Assembly (NCBI RefSeq): GCF_001655675.1
Contig: NZ_LYRP01000022.1
Span: 1-64,000 of the forward strand
Direction of reading: 5' to 3'
DNA from: Mangrovibacter phragmitis
GTDB lineage: Bacteria; Pseudomonadota; Gammaproteobacteria; Enterobacterales; Enterobacteriaceae
Length of the DNA: 64,000 nucleotides
The notes under the pieces are model-generated. The model was not told where the DNA came from. It ran no database searches and saw only the letters and a program-made list of their open reading frames with translations. The position numbers and the translations under genes are program-made. This document shows positions 1 through 8,005 of this stretch, piece by piece. How positions within the stretch are numbered: position 1 is the stretch's first letter; every line of letters begins with the position of its first letter.

Positions 1-330
1 ATGAACCAGATGCCGGTCTGGCAACGTTTCGCCTGGCCTGCGGATACAGAAGCCGCCGGTGCCCGTTTAAGCTGGATGAGCACCCCAGCCGGAACCCGGT
101 TGTATGCGGATATACCGGGAGCCTGGGGCTGGATACGCCTGCTGGAGCAGGCAACGGTGAGTGCATATCCGGGTGTTGGCAGCAGCTACAGCCTGAGCTG
201 GCAGGCTCAGGACGGGCGGGCGCTGAACTACACCCTGCGTACCGAAGCCGGAGAAGGCCCGCTGGCCCTGCTGAAACTGCGTGGTTTCCGGTTACCGGAA
301 ACGATTTTTATTACAACCGGGGCAGGGTGA
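1..330 (+). CDS. tssM: TssM/IcmF type VI secretion protein, C-terminal fragment (cut by window edge)
   Basis: The last 109 residues of a larger protein that begins left of the window. The ATG at base 1 is probably internal. The pattern, an aromatic-rich 'WQRFAWP' stretch, then 'GAWGWIRLLEQ', a mid-stretch 'LNYTLRTE' and an ending around 'LRGFRLPETIF', is that of the C-terminal domain of IcmF/TssM. TssM is the inner-membrane and periplasmic subunit of the type VI secretion membrane complex, where it joins TssL and TssJ. It would therefore be the edge of a T6SS cluster lying to the left, which fits the decayed effector and Hcp sequences at 8.7-9.3 kb. The family call comes from this short C-terminus only. 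A stand-alone orphan fragment cannot be excluded. Confidence 0.72.
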   Translation: MNQMPVWQRFAWPADTEAAGARLSWMSTPAGTRLYADIPGAWGWIRLLEQATVSAYPGVGSSYSLSWQAQDGRALNYTLRTEAGEGPLALLKLRGFRLPETIFITTGAG

Positions 331-575
331 TTTCTACGCAAAATAAACCAATGTAAAAGTCGCGTTTCTTCTATAGATAAGCTAAAGACTCAGGATAAGC
401 AGTGATGAAAGGTTGGATAAAACGCTATATATCAAAGGGAGTTTGTTTTTATGCGGTTTGATATTGTTCTGTTTTATCATAAGAAGGTGTCTCTGCTTAA
501 CATGTAACTTCTTAGTCTGGTGTGAGAACTGGCCTTGCCCCGCGCGGGAATGAGTAACGAGAGGAAATGATCACG

Positions 576-953
576 ATGACAAAAGGACGAATCTCAAAAG
601 CCAGACAATGGGCAAAAAGCATCAAGCGGGACGTGCATGCGGTATGGCTTGCCGCTCGTGATCCACGTACCCCGTGGTTCGTAAAGGTGCTTGCATTGGT
701 TGTCGCGGCCTATGCTGTCTCGCCTGTCGACTTAATCCCCGACTTCATTCCCGTACTGGGTTATGTGGATGACATCATTATTGTTCCACTCGGAATCATG
801 CTGGTTGTGAGGCTTATCCCACCAGAGGTAATGAACGAGCACCGAGAAACCGCGGCTAAAGCTACCGGACAACCGGTAAGCCGCATGGCGGCGGGCGTGT
901 TCATCGCCATTTGGATAGTCTGCGCTATCCTCCTGGTCAGGCTGCTCCATTAA
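576..953 (+). CDS. YkvA-family (DUF1232) small membrane protein
   Basis: A protein of 125 residues with the DUF1232 signature 'SPVDLIPDFIPVLGYVDD' around residues 48-65, preceded by a basic N-terminus and followed by a hydrophobic C-terminal segment (about residues 105-125). DUF1232 proteins are small membrane-associated proteins of unknown role. A start at 567 is also in frame, but GAGGAA at 561-566 would touch it, whereas it lies nine bases before the ATG at 576. I therefore prefer 576. The gene stands alone, with about 240 bases before it and 700 after it, in the accessory region between tssM and the biosynthetic operon. No function is inferred. Confidence 0.8.
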   Translation: MTKGRISKARQWAKSIKRDVHAVWLAARDPRTPWFVKVLALVVAAYAVSPVDLIPDFIPVLGYVDDIIIVPLGIMLVVRLIPPEVMNEHRETAAKATGQPVSRMAAGVFIAIWIVCAILLVRLLH

Positions 954-1656
954 GGTGGCTTGGTATGCCAATAGCGTAACGTGCATAGAGGCCGCGCAAT
1001 AAATCGCTATATAAGTATTATCCTCTCAATAACGGTTCCGAATAGAGTGTAACTTTGATGGAACTCATCCTGAATTGTGCTATATGATGAATCGCCATAT
1101 CCTAAATTATCAACCTCGCTGAGTTATGCGGTGCGTGGCACTATTCCCCCACTGAGCAATACCTGATACTGAAACCAATTCATCAGTTGTTCTCTGATAT
1201 TTCCTCCAGGATACAGATACCGAATAGTTGGTTTGTTTAGCCCCCATATTCTGACATTTTGCGAGTCGCAATAGTTTTCGGGGGGGGCGAGTCCTGGCAG
1301 ACGGATATTGATGAGTGATTACAAGTAACAATAGTAAGCTGACTTATCATGAGACTATATTATTGTTAATGCTCATGCATAGTTATGCATTTTTTACTGC
1401 CGGGATTTAACCAGGTAGTCACATCCCATTCAGGCTTTAATAGTTATTTTCTTTATTTATTTTAATATTTTGTAGCTTTTTGAAATATTTTTAAGTTGAT
1501 TTTTGTATAATAACTAATTGATTTTTATCGATTCACTTCAAGAGAACTGACTCTTTGTCTGTTCTGTACGGTTTTTTGTCTTAATAGAACATTTCAAAGA
1601 AGAAAACAAAGTTTTAACATTATTTATGTTAACGCTTAACCTAAGGGAATGTTAAA
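954..1656. other. AT-rich intergenic leader before the biosynthetic operon
   Basis: No convincing gene in about 700 bases. Short open frames on either strand show no recognisable protein. The second half is markedly AT-rich. It contains a perfect 7+7 inverted repeat with a two-base centre at 1375-1390 followed by five T, and a TATAAT at 1506-1511 that could be a -10 box, though I see no well-spaced -35 partner. The long AT-rich leader suggests regulated or H-NS-silenced expression of the downstream operon, but that is inference. Confidence 0.5.
1614..1640 (+). promoter_or_regulatory. Overlapping inverted repeats just before the operon start
   Basis: TTAACAT at 1614-1620 and ATGTTAA at 1626-1632 form a perfect 7-base inverted repeat with a five-base spacer. 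GTTAA at 1628-1632 and TTAAC at 1636-1640 form a second, overlapping one with a three-base spacer. Both end just before the AAGGGA ribosome site (1643-1648) of the GTG-started gene at 1657. They could be an operator or a leader hairpin controlling the operon, possibly for the AraC-type protein at its end. No footprint or conservation evidence is available from one sequence. Confidence 0.35.
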
Positions 1657-2340
1657 GTGAGTGCCTTTCTGCATAAAAAACAGTGTGATGATGCATCTTC
1701 AACACGGATTGAAATTATTTATCGGCATGACGAACAAGCTGAGAAATCACGAAAGTATATCGAGAAAATTTATTCTGATAATTACAAGGCTAAGATTAAC
1801 CCCGATCCGGATATTATTATTTCCTGCCAGAATAAAAGTTCTGGGGAGTTAGTTGCTTGTACGGGGATTTCTTTTGCTGCGCCAGGTCAGCACTTATTTT
1901 CTGAACGTTATCTGGATACGCCGTTAGATACATTAATCTTGCAGCAAACCGGGCAATCGTTATCTCGCCACCAGGTAGTAGAAATTGGTTCGCTGGCTTC
2001 TGATAATCCCAACGTTGCCGCAGATCTTATCCGTATTGTTCCTATTATTGCGTGGTTAATGGGCAGCAAAGCGATTCTTTGTACCTCTACCCGACGTTTA
2101 CGTAAATTACTGGCCTTCCATCAAATTCCTTTCACCATGCTGGCAGAAGCCTCTTCCACCCGCCTCTCACCTGAAGAGAAGGCGGCCTGGGGCAGTTATT
2201 ACGATCAGGCACCACAAACCGGTGTGATTTTACTGGAACAGTGTGGGCATTTGTTTAATCACTTTTGCGGGCGTTTGGTTTTCTCCGAATTTGAACACCT
2301 GGCGCGTTCACCTCTGGGGTTATCGCAGGTAGCGGCATGA
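1657..2340 (+). CDS. Thermostable-hemolysin-family (GNAT-like) protein
   Basis: A protein of 227 residues that matches the thermostable hemolysin family (Pfam T_hemolysin, first described from Vibrio delta-VPH). It has 'LFSERYLDTPLD' near residues 80-91, a TG-x4-R motif, 'VVEIGSLASDN' near 110-120 and a central hydrophobic run ending in 'AILCTSTRRLRKLL'. The fold resembles GNAT acyltransferases, so an N-acyltransferase role is at least as likely as lysis of cells. No signal peptide is seen. Translation starts at GTG 1657, with AAGGGA eight bases upstream. Its stop overlaps the start of the ligase gene (ATGA at 2337-2340), implying translational coupling. As first gene of the cassette it may condense or tailor the ligase-activated acid. 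Confidence 0.75.
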   Translation: MSAFLHKKQCDDASSTRIEIIYRHDEQAEKSRKYIEKIYSDNYKAKINPDPDIIISCQNKSSGELVACTGISFAAPGQHLFSERYLDTPLDTLILQQTGQSLSRHQVVEIGSLASDNPNVAADLIRIVPIIAWLMGSKAILCTSTRRLRKLLAFHQIPFTMLAEASSTRLSPEEKAAWGSYYDQAPQTGVILLEQCGHLFNHFCGRLVFSEFEHLARSPLGLSQVAA

Positions 2341-3902
2341 ATATCCTGAATGCAATTTTGGCCCAGGCTGAAGAAAACCCGCAGGCGGCTGCGGTGATCC
2401 AACTTCATAAAGATCAGGATAGTCACTATCGGGAAACAATTCACTACACCTATGGCGCGCTTATTCATGAAGCGCACCACCTGGCAACCAAGTTGTTGGC
2501 ACTGATGCCGGAAGGTGCGCTTGTGGGGGTTGTGATGGGAAACACACCTGAGTGGGTGCTGGCGGATGTGGCACTGTTGCTGGCCAACCTGACTGAAGTC
2601 CCGGTTCCGTTGGCATTCTCAGGTGAGCAGGCAGCCTGGTTATTACAACACTGCAAAGTCATTCTGACCGATGAGACAGGGGCCGAACGTTTAACGCAGT
2701 GGCAGCAGGGCGGGTTGCAACTCGCCGGGGAGGTGATGGCGATAACCTCTGGTGAAACGCTGGCTGGGGTAGCGCCATTAAAACATACTGCCGCACGAAT
2801 GGTTGAAGATACCGTTATCAAAGTGATCCACACATCCGGTACCACTTCGCAACCTAAAGGCGTGCAGATTCGTCGCCACGGCTTAGATGCGTTAGTTGAC
2901 GCGCTTTGGCTGCGCGCTGAAAAAGGGGATTACCAACGTTATTTGAATCTGGTTCCACTGAGCCTGTTGATTGAACAGGTGACAGCTTTGTATATGCCAT
3001 TGACCTCCGGCGGAGCGGTGGTAATGCCGCCGCGTGATATGCCCCCGTTGGGCAGCCCTGGCGTCACGGCGTCGGAGCGGCTGGCTATTATCCGCCAGGC
3101 GAAACCTTCATCATTGACGTTAACTCCTGCGTTGGTCGAGGCGTTAGCAGAAAAAGCTCAGGTACATGGCGAAAAACCTGGCCTGCTGACTGCACTGTTC
3201 GGGCGAGAAACAGTGCCATTGCTGGCAGCTGGTGGTGCGCCAGTTAACGCAGAGATCTTGTTCGAGTTGGATAGACTCGGTATCCCGGTTTATCAAGGGT
3301 ATGGTTTAAGCGAGAACAGTTCTGTCGCCACCTGGAACTCGCGTGGTGCCAACCGTATTGGCACTGTGGGTAAGCCGCTGGCACATGTCGAAATTAGAAT
3401 CAGTGAAGAGAGAGAGCTTTGCTTGCGTAGCACTTCGCTGTTTGCGGGTTATTCGAATGAAGATCCCAGTAGTTGTTCAGTCGATAAGGAAGGGTGGCTG
3501 CACACGGGGGATCTGGCGACCCAGGATGACGATGGTTTTATCTCCATCATTGGTCGCAAGAAAACCATGATCATTACTGCGAATGGCCGCAATATCTCGC
3601 CTGAATGGCTGGAGTCCGCCTACCGCGCTGTACCCGGAGTTTTGCAGGTCATCGTCTATGGTGACAGGCAGCAGTTCCTCAGTGGCATCTTTGTGGTGGA
3701 GGATATTGCAAAAGCCCAAACCATACGTCAGGCCATTGCTACGTTTGCCCGAGAAAATCTCAATGAGATCGAGCATATTGCTGAACCGGTTTTACTCCCC
3801 CACACCCCCGAAATTATGGAACACCTGTTTACTGTTACAGGTCGTCCGCGCCGTAACGCCATCTTTGACTTTTTAGCCCAACAAGAGACAGCTAAAGCAT
3901 GA
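2337..3902 (+). CDS. AMP-binding acyl/aryl-CoA ligase-like enzyme
   Basis: An ANL-superfamily adenylating enzyme of 521 residues. The P-loop-like 'HTSGTTSQPKG' is at residues 165-175, 'YQGYGLSEN' (A5) at 319-327, 'GWLHTGD' (A7) at 386-392, and the hinge/A8 segment 'GRKKTMIITANGRNISP' near 406-422. Such enzymes activate a carboxylic acid with ATP and load it on CoA or a carrier. In the A10 motif, usually T-x-S/T-G-K-x-x-R, the catalytic lysine position is arginine (residues 502-506 read GRPRR), which may lower or change adenylation. No carrier-protein gene is visible nearby. Both ends are four-base ATGA overlaps with neighbours, so it is co-translated with the hemolysin-family and TauD-like genes. 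The substrate is unknown; the overall style is closest to long-chain acyl ligases. Confidence 0.85.
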   Translation: MNILNAILAQAEENPQAAAVIQLHKDQDSHYRETIHYTYGALIHEAHHLATKLLALMPEGALVGVVMGNTPEWVLADVALLLANLTEVPVPLAFSGEQAAWLLQHCKVILTDETGAERLTQWQQGGLQLAGEVMAITSGETLAGVAPLKHTAARMVEDTVIKVIHTSGTTSQPKGVQIRRHGLDALVDALWLRAEKGDYQRYLNLVPLSLLIEQVTALYMPLTSGGAVVMPPRDMPPLGSPGVTASERLAIIRQAKPSSLTLTPALVEALAEKAQVHGEKPGLLTALFGRETVPLLAAGGAPVNAEILFELDRLGIPVYQGYGLSENSSVATWNSRGANRIGTVGKPLAHVEIRISEERELCLRSTSLFAGYSNEDPSSCSVDKEGWLHTGDLATQDDDGFISIIGRKKTMIITANGRNISPEWLESAYRAVPGVLQVIVYGDRQQFLSGIFVVEDIAKAQTIRQAIATFARENLNEIEHIAEPVLLPHTPEIMEHLFTVTGRPRRNAIFDFLAQQETAKA

Positions 3903-4807
3903 ACATTCGTGAAACTACACACATCAGTGATACCGGGCTGATTGTTACTTCTCTGAACGGAGGTGAGGTCACCAGTCTGTTGCCAGATTACCTGCTCTCA
4001 CAACTTACCGGGCACGGTTATGTTGTATTGCGCGGTTTTAAACACAGCATTGAACGCTTCTCTCGTCTGGTTCGTCAAACTAGTGGGCGTATTAGTCTTG
4101 ATCCTGCTCGTAGCTTTAATGGTGATACAGCGCAAAAGGTGGATGCCGGTTACGATAAAGTGGGGTTGCACTGCGAGAATGGCAACAGCCCGTTTTGGCC
4201 CGATCTCTGCTGGTTTTATTGCCAAAAGGCACCTGAGTATGGTTCACAAACCACAGTCTGCGATGGCAAACAGGTCTACCAGCACCTCAGCTCACACGCT
4301 CGCGCCGCGTTTAGTGCGCGAGATATCATGTATTCCCGCCGTGTGGAAGAAAAAAAATGGAAAACGTATGCTTTCCATGCGCTTGCAGGCCAGCTAAATG
4401 CTCCCGCCAGTGTAGAAGAGACTACACTGGCGCACTTGTCATCACTGAGCATGGGAACGCCAGGGGCGAGTATTACGCTTAACGATGACAACTCTATTCG
4501 CTATCAATTCCAAACGCCGGCTATCCGGGCCAGCCGCGTTAACCCACGGGAAATGCTCAACTTTGCTAACAGTATCTTTGGGCCTTCCAATAACTATGAG
4601 AAACCGTTGATCACTTTCGCTGATGGCAAGGAGATCCCTGCTGATCTACTCGCAGAGACCGAGGCTGTGTGCGATCGCTTCACTTATGACATTGGCTGGC
4701 AGCACGGCGACATCGTGTTGATCGATAACACCCGCGTGATGCATGGCCGCCGCCAGATCGAAGATAAATCCCGTACTATTTTCAACGCACTTTCTTATAT
4801 TGCCTGA
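3899..4807 (+). CDS. TauD/TfdA-family Fe(II)/2-oxoglutarate-dependent oxygenase
   Basis: A protein of 302 residues with the facial triad expected of this family: H-x-E at residues 91-93 ('HCE', glutamate instead of the commoner aspartate) and the distal histidine at 282 in 'DNTRVMHGRR'. An arginine follows about ten residues later and could bind the 2-oxoglutarate carboxylate. The segment 'GWQHGDIVLIDN' before the distal His is typical. Members hydroxylate, desaturate or otherwise oxidise small molecules, and several act on amino acids or fatty acyl groups in natural-product pathways. It starts by a four-base overlap with the ligase gene and ends 13 bases before the AurF-like gene. The substrate cannot be read from sequence. 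Confidence 0.88.
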   Translation: MNIRETTHISDTGLIVTSLNGGEVTSLLPDYLLSQLTGHGYVVLRGFKHSIERFSRLVRQTSGRISLDPARSFNGDTAQKVDAGYDKVGLHCENGNSPFWPDLCWFYCQKAPEYGSQTTVCDGKQVYQHLSSHARAAFSARDIMYSRRVEEKKWKTYAFHALAGQLNAPASVEETTLAHLSSLSMGTPGASITLNDDNSIRYQFQTPAIRASRVNPREMLNFANSIFGPSNNYEKPLITFADGKEIPADLLAETEAVCDRFTYDIGWQHGDIVLIDNTRVMHGRRQIEDKSRTIFNALSYIA

Positions 4808-4820
4808 CGGATCATTCCTT

Positions 4821-5732
4821 ATGAATTTTTTTAAACAAATCAATGAATATGCCCATCTCAATTATCTGCATCCTAATCGAATGCCGTGGGAGCAGGCCGC
4901 AGTGGGTGACGAACTGGATTTTCTCTCGCGTGCGCTGGTGGGCGAAATGGGTCAGGAAGACAAGGCCGTGGCCTATTTGTACAAAGAACTGGCGCAACTG
5001 GCCGAAATTGAAATGCATGTGGCCACCGTTATGAGCCGTACGTTGTGTGAATTGCAGGCCTGTAACACGCCGTTTATTGCCGGGGATGGTCTTTACCACG
5101 CGCTTTCGTGTTTCGCAGCTGAAGAAATTAATCACGCCAACAGTTTCTATCAGTATGTTCGTCATCTGTCGGGGCGCGATATTAAGCTTGAGAACAACCT
5201 GTTCAGGCAGCGTATCGAACTTTACTGTCATGAAAATGATGCACCTCTGATTAAGCTGGCGGCACTGTGCTCCACGGCGTATGTGGGGGAGTCGGTTATT
5301 ACCGTCTTCGAGCGACGGCTTAAAGTGTTGGATCCTATGCAACATAGCTTCCTGACGAAACTGCTGCATTTCCATGGGCTCGACGAAGCCCGCCATATTC
5401 GGTGCGATCACGCTATTTTTGATGAGGTAATCCCTACCTTTACGGCAGCAGAGCGTAAGCGCATGCATCACCTGATCCAGGAGACGGAGGCGCTGAATAC
5501 CCAGTTGGCAAAGGCAAGTGCTGAAACTGTCAAAGCGGCGTTTGATTTGGATTACACAGAGGGTAATCACGCTGCGAAAACGCAGTTGGATATGACCATG
5601 CGCTTTCGTGAGCAAGTTCAGTCTGGCGACCTGATCCGCAAAGTGGATGACTATATGGATGAAGAGACGGCGGCAGTTGTTCGTCAGTTTTCTCTGGCGT
5701 CACGGGTTCATACAGGGTTGAGTCAGTTATGA
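4821..5732 (+). CDS. AurF-like diiron N-oxygenase
   Basis: A protein of 303 residues from ATG 4821. An in-frame ATG at 4743 lies inside the TauD gene and is rejected as a start. It carries the ligand pattern of AurF-type ferritin-like diiron oxygenases (PF11583 group): an E-rich helix with E62/E64 and H66, 'EEINH' at 101-105, E157 in 'VGESV', and H185-x3-E189-x2-H192 in 'HGLDEARH'. The last spacing is exactly that of the AurF H223/E227/H230 set. AurF and CmlI oxidise aryl-amines to nitro groups. Family membership suggests N-oxidation, but other diiron chemistry is possible. The stop overlaps the MFS transporter start (ATGA at 5729-5732). Confidence 0.8.
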   Translation: MNFFKQINEYAHLNYLHPNRMPWEQAAVGDELDFLSRALVGEMGQEDKAVAYLYKELAQLAEIEMHVATVMSRTLCELQACNTPFIAGDGLYHALSCFAAEEINHANSFYQYVRHLSGRDIKLENNLFRQRIELYCHENDAPLIKLAALCSTAYVGESVITVFERRLKVLDPMQHSFLTKLLHFHGLDEARHIRCDHAIFDEVIPTFTAAERKRMHHLIQETEALNTQLAKASAETVKAAFDLDYTEGNHAAKTQLDMTMRFREQVQSGDLIRKVDDYMDEETAAVVRQFSLASRVHTGLSQL

Positions 5733-7096
5733 AAAAGCAAACATTAGCAACGGCAGAAATACCACAAAATAATCAGCGCCTGGGTGTATTAGCAGTGATT
5801 GCGGCGTTATTTCTGGCTGCCGTGGATAGCACTATTGTTGCTACTGTGTTGCCTACAATCGGTCAACAACTGGGTCACCCGGCCCTCTATCCGTGGGTTA
5901 TGTCAGCTTTTCTGTTACCAGTAGCATTAGTGGCTCCGTTAGCGGGGGCATGCGGTGACAGACTCGGCGTTTCTGTTACGCTCAAACTTTTCCTGATGTT
6001 ATTTTTAGCTGCTTCGGTCCTTGCCGCATTGAGCCCGAGTATGCCTGTATTGATTCTGGCGCGGGCGTTACAGGGGGGAGGAGCCGGTGGCATTATTGTA
6101 CTGTCTTATTCACTGTTGGCAGCCCTGTTTGACATTGATAAACGAGGGAAAATGCAGGGAATGCTGAGTAGTGTATGGGGGCTTTCCGCGATTGTTGGGC
6201 CTTTATTAGGCAGTGTTCTTGCAAGCACGCTTGGCTGGCGCATGATTTTTTGGTTCAACCTTCCAGTAGGTCTGCTGGCATTGCTGTTGTTATGGGTGAC
6301 CCCGGTGGTAGGGAAAGGGGGAGGCAGAGTACGCGTTGATATATTGGCGCAATTGCTCCTGGTTATTCTGGCAAGCAGCCTGTTATTGTTAATGAGCCAG
6401 CCGAAAGGTCTGAACGGGATGATACCTGTATTGTGGGCCGCAATGTTGATATCGCTGTTGCTGTTAGGGTTGCGGGTTCGTGCGCGCCCAGAAAGCAGCC
6501 CGGTTCCGTTACAATTTCTTCAGCGTAGAGAGTTGGTTGCCGTTATTATTTTAGTGCTACTTTCCAGTGCGGGGTTGTATGCCTCGGTCACGTTGATGCC
6601 TTTGGCTTTGAGCCAACAATCTGGTTCAGCAGCAACAACGGGTCTCCTGATTATGCTGGCTGCGATGGGATGGGTGATTGGCGCTGCATTCTGTGGCAGT
6701 AAATTGTCCCGAACAGGCTATTTATATATGGCACTTTTCGGTATGTTTTTGCTGGCGGCAGGCGCATTTCTGGTCATTCCTGCCCTGGGGCATCATATGA
6801 TCGTGCTGGTGGCTGTTGCACTTCTGTTGATCGGGCTGGGGATGGGTTTTACGGCCACTACTACGCTGGTTTTTACACAAAATACAGCACCTGCCGACCG
6901 CCTGGGAGCATGGACGGCAACGGTGCAGTTTCTGCGTAATTTGGGGGCTGCATTAGGTGTAAATGCCCTGGCGGCAATACAGCTCCATTTGTCTGGTATT
7001 CATGCTTTTCAGGTGTGCTTTGGTATTTTAGGGGTGAGTATGTTGACAGGTTTATGTTTTACGCTGTTGCTACCCCGCACATACCCGAAAAAATAA
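5729..7096 (+). CDS. MFS drug/metabolite exporter, DHA2-like
   Basis: A hydrophobic protein of 455 residues with many membrane helices. The N-terminal motif 'AAVDSTIVATVLP' (residues about 30-42) is the helix-1 signature of DHA2/EmrB-QacA drug:proton antiporters. The loop 'GDRLG' and the later motif-C-like 'SAIVGPLLGSVLA' also fit. Inner-membrane location is expected. It is coupled to the AurF-like gene by a four-base overlap and ends five bases before the AraC gene, so it most likely exports the product of the four upstream enzymes or gives self-resistance. The cargo is not known. Confidence 0.87.
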   Translation: MKKQTLATAEIPQNNQRLGVLAVIAALFLAAVDSTIVATVLPTIGQQLGHPALYPWVMSAFLLPVALVAPLAGACGDRLGVSVTLKLFLMLFLAASVLAALSPSMPVLILARALQGGGAGGIIVLSYSLLAALFDIDKRGKMQGMLSSVWGLSAIVGPLLGSVLASTLGWRMIFWFNLPVGLLALLLLWVTPVVGKGGGRVRVDILAQLLLVILASSLLLLMSQPKGLNGMIPVLWAAMLISLLLLGLRVRARPESSPVPLQFLQRRELVAVIILVLLSSAGLYASVTLMPLALSQQSGSAATTGLLIMLAAMGWVIGAAFCGSKLSRTGYLYMALFGMFLLAAGAFLVIPALGHHMIVLVAVALLLIGLGMGFTATTTLVFTQNTAPADRLGAWTATVQFLRNLGAALGVNALAAIQLHLSGIHAFQVCFGILGVSMLTGLCFTLLLPRTYPKK

Positions 7097-7100
7097 GTAT

Positions 7101-7892
7101 TTGGTGAAATTAGTGGATCAAACAACAAATTACGATGCATTGGTCATTGAACGAGTTCTGGACCGGGTGGCGGAAGAAGAAAATTTGCCCCACAGCCATC
7201 CGCTGGGGCAATTCGTTTTGGTCAATCATGGGGTACTTTACGGGCATACGCCAGATCAACAGTGGTTGCTTAAGCAAGGCATGGCAGTGTGGATACCGCC
7301 TGATAAGATACATTGGGGAAGGGCCTATAACCGTGTTGATCTGACCGTTTTCTACATTACCCCGGAGCTGTGTTGTTTGCCTGCTTCCCAAATAAAGCCG
7401 CTGGATTCTTCATTACTTATCGTAGCGTTATGCGAGAGGCTGGCGAATGTTAAGCAGCCTCTTACACCGGCACGTCGCAACAGTATGCTACAAATGCTGT
7501 TTGAAGAGATAGAAGAACAGCCTGAAAGCAATCTGTCTTTGCCGCTACCGAAAGATAGTCGCCTTAAAAAGGTCACCTGTAGTCTAATAGATAACCCGGC
7601 CCAGCGGCGTAGTCTGAGTGAGTGGGGGAGTCTGGTTGGGGCAACAGAGCGTACGCTGGCTCGTTTATTCCGCAAAGAAACCGGGATGCGTTATACCGAA
7701 TGGCATAATCGTCTACTCCTTACAGTGGCCTGGCAAGGGTTGGCTAATGGGCTTTCTAACGGCCAGATCTCTGCAATGTTAGGCTTCTCTTCCGGCGACT
7801 CTTTTGGTCATTGGTTCCGGCGGGTAGCCGATAATTGCCCTGGGAGGGTTCGGAAATGTTTGCAGGACTCTCCCTTGCTTAAGGTTGATTAA
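7101..7892 (+). CDS. AraC-family regulator closing the biosynthetic operon
   Basis: About 263 residues. The N-terminal cupin-like sensor has 'PHSHPLGQF' near residue 30 and 'PPDKIHWG' near 72. The C-terminal AraC DNA-binding domain (about 165-255) includes 'TERTLARLFRKETG' and 'AMLGFSSGDSFGHWFRR'. It begins five bases after the exporter stop with a non-ATG codon: TTG 7101, GTG 7104 and GTG 7113 are all in frame, and no strong ribosome site separates them. Same-strand placement suggests co-transcription and local control of the operon from the leader before 1657. The inducer may be the pathway product or substrate, which is inference. Confidence 0.83.
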   Translation: MVKLVDQTTNYDALVIERVLDRVAEEENLPHSHPLGQFVLVNHGVLYGHTPDQQWLLKQGMAVWIPPDKIHWGRAYNRVDLTVFYITPELCCLPASQIKPLDSSLLIVALCERLANVKQPLTPARRNSMLQMLFEEIEEQPESNLSLPLPKDSRLKKVTCSLIDNPAQRRSLSEWGSLVGATERTLARLFRKETGMRYTEWHNRLLLTVAWQGLANGLSNGQISAMLGFSSGDSFGHWFRRVADNCPGRVRKCLQDSPLLKVD

Positions 7893-8005
7893 TCAGAACA
7901 AGGCAAATTGACCGTTTCATTCTATAAGTTGTTTTTTTTGAACATTCCTGTCATTTCGTTTCTCACGTACTGTATGGCGCAATGCTCATATAAGTGGAGA
8001 AAATG

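Noticed and set aside
1110..1331. 73-codon minus-strand frame before the biosynthetic operon
   Set aside because: No ribosome site, no recognisable motif, basic random-looking composition.
4812..5615. 267-codon frame antisense to the AurF-like gene
   Set aside because: The sense frame has full metal-ligand motifs and coupled neighbours; the antisense product has none.
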